From AP-15 sp963698995 (GTDB lineage: Bacteria > Pseudomonadota > Alphaproteobacteria > ATCC43930 > CGMCC-115725), in NCBI GenBank assembly GCA_963698995.1, contig CAVOTD010000010.1, positions 171,140-235,139 on the forward strand: DNA of 64,000 nucleotides. The letters run 5' to 3'. Positions 58,373 to 64,000 of the stretch are shown here, one piece after another. The notes below the pieces were generated by a model. The model was given only the letters and a program-made list of their open reading frames with translations. It had not been told where the DNA came from and ran no database searches. Position 1 is the first letter of the stretch. Every line of letters starts with the position of its first letter. A program made the position numbers and the translations under genes.

Positions 58373-58645
58373 ATGGGGTTCGAATGGGACGAGGAAAAGC
58401 GGGAGAGTAACCTAATCAAGCATCGCTTAGACTTCCTCGATATATTTGCAATGTTTGATGGCCACTTAATCGAGAACGTCGATGAACGCAGGAATTATCG
58501 GGAAACCCGAATCCGCGGCCTCGGCGAGATCGACGGTCGGGTCTACGTCGTTGTCTATACTTTGCGTGGCAATAATCGCCGGATCATCAGTGCAAGGAAA
58601 GCAAATGGCCGAGAAACGAGAACGTATCGTGCGCGTTACGGCTGA
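58373..58645 (+). CDS. brnT: BrnT-family toxin
   Basis: The 90-residue RelE-fold ribonuclease toxin starts GFEWDEEKRESNLIKHRLDF, in the family pattern FEWDxxKxxxNxxKHGVxF. It continues ETRIRGLGEIDGRVYVVVYT and ends RIISARKANGRETR, with the conserved RxISARxA box and the usual Glu-Arg close. Such toxins cut RNA under stress. The antitoxin gene starts inside its 3' end. An upstream in-frame Met is less likely than the ATG at 58373. Confidence 0.92.
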   Translation: MGFEWDEEKRESNLIKHRLDFLDIFAMFDGHLIENVDERRNYRETRIRGLGEIDGRVYVVVYTLRGNNRRIISARKANGRETRTYRARYG

Positions 58646-58916
58646 GGAAGCACGGCAAATGCGGGGCAGGACCGATTTTGCGCGGCTCGACGCGATGACC
58701 GACGAGGAAATCGCCCAGGCCGTTGCTGAAGATCCCGATGCGGCTCCGCTTGACATCGACTGGACACAGGCGCGCTTAGTGCTGCCGGCCGGCAAGGAGA
58801 GTGTGACGTTACGTATCGATCAGGACGTGCTGGACTGGTTTCGCAAGCAGGGCAAGGGGTACCAGACCCGCATGAACGCTGTCCTCCGGGCCTATAAAGA
58901 AGCCCATCAGAACTGA
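58605..58916 (+). CDS. brnA: BrnA-family antitoxin
   Basis: The 103-residue antitoxin has the acidic N-terminal toxin-binding part (MTDEEIAQAVAEDPDAAPL) and the C-terminal ribbon-helix-helix DNA-binding domain (KESVTLRIDQDVLDWFRKQGKGYQTRMNAVLR, quoted over adjacent segments). Overlap with brnT by 41 bases and toxin-first order are the rule for brnTA. The dimer is expected to repress its own promoter upstream of brnT. Confidence 0.92.
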   Translation: MAEKRERIVRVTAEEARQMRGRTDFARLDAMTDEEIAQAVAEDPDAAPLDIDWTQARLVLPAGKESVTLRIDQDVLDWFRKQGKGYQTRMNAVLRAYKEAHQN

Positions 58917-58935
58917 ATGCGTTGTCCCCACCAAA

Positions 58936-58964
58936 CTCTCCCCCGCATTGCGGGGGAGCAGATT
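58936..58964. repeat. Short hairpin related to repeat family B
   Basis: CTCCCCCGCATTGCGGGGGAG is a perfect stem-loop of the same class as the centre of the family B repeats, but without the flanking GGTGAGGG blocks. It follows the brnA stop by about 20 bases and may also act as a transcript end. No T-run follows. Confidence 0.6.
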
Positions 58965-59032
58965 AAAAAGTGCCTAATCGGTTATACAGAGTAATATATC
59001 TGGTACTATATCGTTCATAACATTTCAATGGC

Positions 59033-59380
59033 TTAGGGGATGGTTTTGTCGAACGCGTTATACTTTTGGCCGCCGTTTGTACTCGGCGAGACGCGCGTGA
59101 TCGCGATCTCGGCGAGATCTCGGTTGTGGGGCAAAAGGGTTTCTAGGATGCGCTGCGTTACATCGATCGAGTGACCGCTGACGCTCGCTATCTGCGGCAC
59201 GGTGGCGCCGGCTTCGGCTATCCTAAGCATCGCGGTGCGGCGCAAATCTCGCGCCTGGGCGTCAACCCCTGCTCGTTCGCACGTCCGTCGGAACCGCTCG
59301 TTGAAGCGGAGGTATTTCACCGGCCGGCCGCGAAAGGCGACAATTGTGCACCACACGATTAGCCGGACGCCGGCCGCAGC
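59033..59380 (-). pseudogene. Tyrosine recombinase (phage-type integrase), C-terminal remnant
   Basis: The reading matches the catalytic C-terminus of tyrosine integrases: RFNERFRRTCERAGVDAQARDLRRTA, then PQIASVSGHSIDVTQRILET, quoted as pieces. The RxxR-like and HxxR-like boxes are partly present (DLRRT; GHSIDVTQR). The position of the active Tyr, normally ILETYLP, reads ILETLLP. The N-terminal two thirds are missing. It is a dead fragment that marks an old integration event. Confidence 0.7.
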
Positions 59381-59604
59381 CGCAGCGCCGAGCGTCATCG
59401 GCGGACCTGGCTCGGATTCACCCGCGGCGTCGCCTTTTGGTCGCCGTTGCTCGCGGTGGTGCATACACCTTCGGGGGCGGCAAGGTCTCCCGTGCCGGCT
59501 CCGGTCTGAGCTTCCCGAGGATCTCTCTCAGGGTGCGTCAGCGGCAATGGGTAGTTATGCTACTTGATGAGGCTGGCAAGGCGCGACGTTGAACCTCTCG
59601 AAAT

Positions 59605-60527
59605 CTACTCAATATCGATCCCGGTTCTCGCTCTCCCGTTAAAACACGAATGCGAATAGGACAATTTCGCTCCTCCTCTTCTATTTATGATCATGGCTTC
59701 CGGGCCAATTTCAACCGTACTTCCAGCGTATTTGATAGTACCTGTGACAGCAATAGCAGACTCATTTAAATAATTTACACTGACTACTTTTGTGCGCTGT
59801 TGATCGTAGACAACTAGCGAGCTTTTGCTCGGCCACTCCATCCCGTAAAATTTATTTGTGTTTATGGTAAAAAAATTATCGACGATTTCATTATATTCCT
59901 ACCGTCGGTCCCCAATATTTCTAAATTTACGCTTATGTTTTTGTCTTTGTCTCGATTTATAACAAAAAGGTCCCTCTCCGAAATGTGCGCCACTGTAAAC
60001 GGAAATAAGTCGGTTATAAGCGTGTTGGTGCCATAATACATCACAACGGCGTCCGGTGACATTACTGCACCTGCCTGTTGTGTACACGCATTCGCCGGAC
60101 TTGGGTCGCGTCCTGGGATGAGGAGGCCCTGAATCTTGTCCGACCGCTGGTTTGGAAGTAGCTTTTCCTGAAGAGTCTTAAACACTGTGAGCTTGCATTC
60201 TCTAACATCCTTGAGAGCTGTTGTAAGTTCTTGCTGGAGGACACCCTCATATGTGGTCGATGTGATGTCGGCGGTCCCGGTAATCCCGAGATCAGCAAGC
60301 CTTTTCGCAAGACCTCTTAGTTCAGCTTGTATGTCTCCGGTCACTTTGGTCGTATCAAAATGACCCGATGTAGCAACATTGCCGCAGAGTTTATCCGCCG
60401 TGGAGGTTATTTCGTCTAACGCCTGAGCAGAGGTTTCTGCGTGAGCATTCAGAGAACCGAAGGCGGCCATCAGAATTGCAATGGCCCGGAGACCCGGAAC
60501 AAATATTGGCTTCGACTTGCTCATCAT
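59605..60527 (-). CDS. AT-rich hypothetical secreted protein, one frameshift near 59895
   Basis: From ATG at 60527 a signal peptide (FVPGLRAIAILMAAFGSLNAHA) leads into a predicted mature protein of unknown family. It has helical heptad-like parts (LDEITSTADKLC, ELRGLAKRLADLG) and two Cys-poor beta-rich regions. The first frame ends at 59862; restoring one G near 59895 joins it to EYNEIVDNFFTINTNKFYG and a domain ending SYSHSCFNGRARTGIDIE at 59605. The whole would be about 307 residues. GC content is visibly lower than that of the neighbours, which points to recent acquisition. I do not recognise a function. Confidence 0.55.
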
Positions 60528-60568
60528 TGGTCCGAAAGGCTAGGGGCTCCGCGGCCCGGTCGCTCGAC

Positions 60569-61243
60569 TTAGACCGTGGCCGCTTGGAAAGACGGCCGAC
60601 GGTGCTTCAGCGGCGCTCTCACCAGCCCCTCCGTTTGTATCTCTTGGCCGGCTGCCGCTCGCATGTCAGCTAGCTCGGTCGCCGCGTTCTGGCTGATTGC
60701 CATGATCTGGAAGATCATTTGCTCGCTGAACTGGGCAACCGTATAGAGAACCCCATATTCGGAGCTATGGTTGAACCTATAGATGAACTGATCGGTTAGT
60801 GACTTTTGCTGCGCTCGGGCTGAGCAAGATCGGGTGCGAACCGGAGCATGGCTTCCACCTTCGCGGGCGTGACGTCACGCCGCAAGATATCTACATGTCT
60901 CACGTAAAGATCACCATCAAACAGCCGCTTGGCGTGCCGGTAATAGAGTGCCTTTCCTAGCTTTACCATAAAGCGCTGAATTGCCGCCTGGGTGATGGGA
61001 CCGAGATTGATTGATCCCCACCCGCTTCGCCGAAGTTGGTCTCCTTGCTCACCGAAGGTCTCACGAAACGAACGTTTTTCGCGATTTGCGCTTATGTCCA
61101 GCCATTCATAGGCGATGGTGGGCAAGTTGTTGCGGACGCCCTTTATAAGACGTGTCCACTCTTGCCGTTGGGCCTGCTGCGCCGCATTGTCCGAAAGCTT
61201 GACGCGAATTAAAACCGCCAGCGCCTGTTCGTCCTGCTCGAGG
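60569..61243 (-). pseudogene. 3' part of an HNH-type protein gene, cut by the IS element
   Basis: This minus-strand reading begins at the IS junction: EQDEQALAVLIRVKLSDN, GVRNNLPTIAYEWLDIS and so on to MLRFAPDLA. A one-base change near 60815 leads into KSLTDQFIYRFNHSSEYGVLYTVAQFSEQMIFQIM (two pieces) and the stop at 60569. The N-terminal zinc-finger half is on the other side of the IS at 62688-62880. Joined, the protein would be about 290 residues. Homologues with a Cys-rich HNH-like N-terminus and a long C-terminal helical part occur in mobile islands; function is not established. Confidence 0.65.
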
Positions 61244-61362
61244 TGGACCCCGTTTGTGCGACAGCCGGAGCCGCGTCTTAAGGTGTCGCCCCGCGAGGTT
61301 TGAGATCGGCGCCGAGCGCGGTCAACACGCTGGCTGGCGCAACAGTTCGATTTTTCGAATCA

Positions 61363-62331
61363 TCAACATTGAGTTCCTTGGTTGGTTGTGGTGCCTGTGG
61401 GTATGTGGGCGAAGGCGAGCATTTCCCCGCTTTCCGAGCTTGCTCGGGAAGCGGGGGAAGCGCAGCCGGTCGGCGAAGCCGATTGTCCACATATCCATAG
61501 GCTCTCTTCGTAGATTTGCCGCGGCGTGCGGTAACCCAGGCTCTGGTGCTGGCGTTCCTCATTGTAGAAGCCGAGCCAAGCGTCAATCCCAGTGCTGGCT
61601 TCGGCAACGCTGGCATAGGCGTTCAGGTAGACCTCCTCGTATTTCAGGCTGCGCCACAGTCGCTCGACAAAGATGTTGTCCATGAAGCGCCCTTTGCCGT
61701 CCATGCTGATGGCGATCTCGTGGCGCTTCAACGTGGCGGTGAACTCATCGCTGGTGAACTGGCTGCCTTGGTCGCTATTAAAAATCTCAGGCCGGCCATA
61801 GCGCGCGAGTGCTTCCTCGAGTGCCTCGACACAAAAATCGGCGCCGAGCGTGTTCGACAGCCGCCACGCCAGCACGGCACGGCTCACCCAGTCCATGACG
61901 ACCACCAGATAAAGGAAGCCCTTGGCCATCGGAATGTAGGTGACGTCCGAACACCAGACCTGATTGACCCGCTCGATTGCGATCCCGCCAAGCAGGTAAG
62001 GATAGACCTTGTGCGCTACGGCTGCCTTGCTCGTGTTCGGGCGCTGGTAGATCGTTACCAGCCCGATCAGCCGCATCAAGCGCCGGACCCGTTTGCGGTT
62101 GACGACATGGCCTTGGGTCGCCAGCCACGCCGCCATCCGGCGCGAGCCATAATAGGGCCGAGCCAGATACTGCCGATCGATTAAGCCCATGATCGCAAGA
62201 TCCGCCTCGCCGACCTCGGCCGGTCTGCGGTACACCGCAGAGCGCGAGATCGCCAGCAACCGGCATTGCTGTGATATCGCCAGCGCTGGGTGCTCCCGTT
62301 CGACCAGCGCACGACGTTCCGCCCGGCTCAT
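61363..62331 (-). CDS. IS3-family transposase OrfB (DDE integrase domain)
   Basis: This 322-residue catalytic half of the transposase has the DDE triad: Asp in WCSDVTYIP, Asp in FNSDQGSQFTS, and Glu in FVERLWRSLKYEEV. The N-terminus ALAISQQCRLLAISRSAVY is the usual IS3 OrfB start, and YGSRRMAAWL and NRKRVRRLMRL follow. The last 45 residues or so, after YEESLW, are extra and partly low complexity. It starts on an ATG overlapping the orfA stop (ATGA), so both ORFs are coupled; a classical A6G slippery run is not seen. Confidence 0.92.
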   Translation of the reverse strand: MSRAERRALVEREHPALAISQQCRLLAISRSAVYRRPAEVGEADLAIMGLIDRQYLARPYYGSRRMAAWLATQGHVVNRKRVRRLMRLIGLVTIYQRPNTSKAAVAHKVYPYLLGGIAIERVNQVWCSDVTYIPMAKGFLYLVVVMDWVSRAVLAWRLSNTLGADFCVEALEEALARYGRPEIFNSDQGSQFTSDEFTATLKRHEIAISMDGKGRFMDNIFVERLWRSLKYEEVYLNAYASVAEASTGIDAWLGFYNEERQHQSLGYRTPRQIYEESLWICGQSASPTGCASPASRASSESGEMLAFAHIPTGTTTNQGTQC

Positions 62332-62612
62332 TTGCCGAGCTTTCGTGCCAAAAAATCGTTTTCGACCTTCAGTTGGCCGATCTGTCGATAAAGAACATCA
62401 ACCTGCGCCTCGCTGGCCACACCATCTGCCGACGCGCCACCCTCAAAAACACTCGCTGCACCGTCTAGCAGCTGTTTCTTCCAATTGTAGATCTGGTTCG
62501 GATGAACCCCGAACTCACTCGCCAGTTCGGCGATCGTCCGATCGCCCCTGACCGCCGCCAGCGCCACCTTCGCCTTGAACGCCGAGTTGTGCTTCTTCCG
62601 TGTCCGCTTCAT
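62328..62612 (-). CDS. IS3-family transposase OrfA (helix-turn-helix)
   Basis: The 94-residue N-terminal half of the transposase has a HTH for end binding: RTIAELASEFGVHPNQIYNWKKQLL, quoted over adjoining parts, and a C-terminal leucine zipper (VDVLYRQIGQLKVENDFLARKL). It is the first ORF of the element; fusion with OrfB by frameshifting or coupling is the known mechanism in the family. Confidence 0.92.
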   Translation of the reverse strand: MKRTRKKHNSAFKAKVALAAVRGDRTIAELASEFGVHPNQIYNWKKQLLDGAASVFEGGASADGVASEAQVDVLYRQIGQLKVENDFLARKLGK

Positions 62613-62687
62613 GTCCTGCTCCTGCGCCTCCGGCGCTTTCTAGGGGCAGGGCTCCACCTTAGCCTACTGTCTCATTTTCGGGGTCCA

Positions 62688-62880
62688 GCTCACGCCTAGC
62701 CTCGTTGTTGCATGAGTCGCAAGCCGGAAACTCATAGCCTTCAGGCCATTGTCGTTCAATGAAGAATGCGCGCGGCGGGCAATGATCAGTGGTGTCCGCC
62801 ACATCTCCGCAGTAGCAGCAGTACGGATGCCGGCGAAGGAACTCCTTCCGATTATACTGGTTTCGTTTAGCCTGACCCAT
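62688..62880 (-). pseudogene. 5' part of the HNH-type protein gene, cut by the IS element
   Basis: From ATG at 62880: GQAKRNQYNRKEFLRRHPYCCYCGDVADT is followed by DHCPPRAFF and PACDSCNNEARRE, then the IS begins in the middle of a codon. The paired Cys motifs CCYC and CDSC with DHCPP between them form an HNH/zinc-ribbon-like unit. The 3' part continues at 61243 and below. Without the IS the joint would read NNEARREL-EQDEQALAVL, a smooth reading. Confidence 0.7.
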
Positions 62881-63046
62881 GTTCCACTGCCAAAGTCCAT
62901 CACCCAGTATTATAGCGGAGCGCGGGATAGAAAGGGAACAGCAGCGCTGTCCGGGCGCCGGAAACCCGGAGATAACCTCACTCTCGGGTACACGACGGGA
63001 TGCGGCGGGATCGCGAATCGCGCTTTACAAAACCCACATAATTGAG

Positions 63047-63069
63047 GAGCCCGGCCGGGCTCTTTTTTT
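63047..63069 (+). terminator. Strong Rho-independent terminator without an upstream gene
   Basis: GAGCCCGG and CCGGGCTC form a perfect eight-pair stem directly followed by seven T residues on the plus strand. No plus-strand gene ends before it in this window; the interval from 62881 has no supported ORF. It may terminate a small RNA or be left over from a lost gene. Confidence 0.75.
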
Positions 63070-63181
63070 GTTAAACTCGCGACTCCCGCCCCAGGTGTTC
63101 CGCGGGTTTTACGGGTTGTTCCCGGGAGAAGGTGAGTCTAAAACCTTCGGATAAAGGTGAGTATTATCAATAAGTTACGCG

Positions 63182-64000
63182 TCAGACCGAGTAATACATC
63201 TGGAATTCGATCGGGTGGGGGTGTGCTCGAAGGTGTAGACCTCCTCCCACTTCAATTCCATGTAGGCCTCGATCTGGTCCATGTTGAAGACGTCGCCCTT
63301 CAACAGGAAGGCGTGATCGGCGCGCAATTCGCCCAAGGCCTCGCGCAATGACCCGCAGACCACCGGCACGTCGGTCAGTTCCTCGGGCGGCAGGTCGTAG
63401 AGGTTCTTGTCGATCGGGTCGCCGGGGTGGATCTTGTTCTGGATGCCGTCGATCCCGGCCATCAGCATCGCGGCAAAGGCGAGATAGACGTTGGCGGCGC
63501 CGTCCGGGTAGCGCACCTCGACCCGCTTGCCCTTGGGGCTCGACACATAGGGGATGCGGCAGGCGGCCGACCGGTTGCGCGACGAATAGGCGAGCAATAC
63601 CGGCGCCTCGAAGCCGGGGATCAGCCGCTTGTAGCTGTTGGTCGTCGGGTTGGTGAAGGCGTTGATTGCCTTGGCGTGCTTGATGATGCCGCCGATGTAG
63701 TAGAGCGCGGTCTCGGACAGGTCGGCATAGAGGTTGCCGGCGAAGGCCGGGCGCTCGCCCTTCCACAGCGACTGGTGGACATGCATGCCGGAGCCGTTGT
63801 CGCCCATGACCGGCTTGGGCATGAAGGTCGCGGTCTTGCCGTACTGGTGCGCGACGTTTTGCACGACGTATTTATAGATCTGCATGTTGTCGGCGGTGCG
63901 CACCAGGGTCGAAAAGACAAAGCCGAGCTCGTTCTGGCTCGGCGCGACCTCGTGGTGATGCTTTTCGACCTCGAGCCCCATATCGTGCATCACCGACAGC
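63182..64000 (-). CDS. glnA: Glutamine synthetase type I, 5' end outside the window, C-terminal frameshift
   Basis: Glutamine synthetase fixes ammonia onto glutamate with ATP. The visible part starts within the catalytic domain: HHHEVAPSQNELGF, MPKPVMGDNGSGMHVHQSLW, NPTTNSYKRLIPGFEAP and RSAACRIPY. The adenylylation site Tyr is in KNLYDLPPEEL, so activity is probably adjusted by GlnE. Near 63225 a run of five C (minus strand) should be six; with the missing base the family end EHTPHPIEFQMYYSV and the stop at 63182 appear. As an essential-type gene this supports homopolymer errors in the consensus. Confidence 0.93.

Larger units (their letters stand above)
61244..62687 (-). mobile_element. IS3-family insertion sequence (1,444 bp)
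   Basis: The ends are inverted repeats: TGGACCCCGTTTGTGCGACAG at the left reads against TGGACCCCGAAAATGAGACAG (minus strand) at the right, with 16 of the first 21 positions equal. Two overlapping ORFs, orfA and orfB, fill the element. It interrupts an HNH-type gene. No perfect target duplication touches the TG...CA ends, although GCTC occurs four bases outside the left end and right at the right end. The transposase looks intact. Confidence 0.88.

Noticed and set aside
59202..59592. Plus-strand readings opposite the integrase remnant
   Set aside because: They are Arg/Ala/Ser-rich shadows without start signals, and the minus strand has recognisable integrase sequence.
61235..62692. Target-site duplication of the IS3 element
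   Set aside because: The bases touching the two ends differ; a GCTC match exists but is four bases away on the left, so it is not claimed.

Overview
The window is high-GC DNA from an alphaproteobacterium. The clearest evidence is gene order. There is a ribE-ribH-nusB-thiL run (32.4-35.0 kb), then hppA, then a divergent pair of bamE and a cytochrome bc1 chaperone leading into yceD-rpmF-plsX-fabH-ihfA and a tRNA-Pro (37.4-42.2 kb), then era-recO-parC (43.2-47.2 kb). infA, cspA, parE, mutS and glnA are also present. The content fits Rhodospirillales or Hyphomicrobiales relatives, but the sequence alone does not fix the order or genus.

Layout. 1-3.5 kb: 3' part of a broken RND efflux pump, a decayed formate/nitrite-type channel and a small stress-type membrane protein. 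3.6-6.2 kb: mutS. 6.8-12.4 kb: a one-carbon cluster with an SDR, two tandem MetE-like core enzymes and, converging on them, a MetF-like reductase coupled to an HTH-methyltransferase protein; two perfect palindromes lie upstream of the latter. 12.7-18 kb: small oxidoreductase, GNAT, racemase, VanB-like, beta-propeller and VOC genes, with dispersed palindromic repeats between them. 18.2-25.6 kb: an MHS-type permease, rutE and rutA (pyrimidine ring degradation), and a four-gene polyamine-type ABC importer in which every gene is frameshifted. 25.8-32 kb: a hybrid sensor kinase and two more, decaying MHS permeases. 32-47.2 kb: the housekeeping block. 47.2-53 kb: a duplicated parC 3' end, an AhpD-like gene, a dead ECF sigma gene, a VapBC pair, tusA, an Fe-alcohol dehydrogenase, a Rieske protein and an Lrp-type ligand domain. 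52.5-58.9 kb: rhlE, infA, cspA, parE, msrB, a dead cytochrome c and a BrnTA pair. 58.9-63.1 kb: a worn accessory island with an integrase remnant, an AT-rich secreted protein of unknown function and an HNH-type gene split by an IS3-family element. 63.2 kb to the end: 3' part of glnA.

Reading caution. Many genes are interrupted by one-base indels, including era, parC, parE and glnA, which a living cell is expected to need. At least part of this must be consensus error. Other lesions cannot be explained that way: an in-frame nonsense codon in the third MHS permease, two stops plus a 6-bp duplication in the ECF sigma gene, the IS insertion and the gene-end remnants. Each entry states which kind it is.
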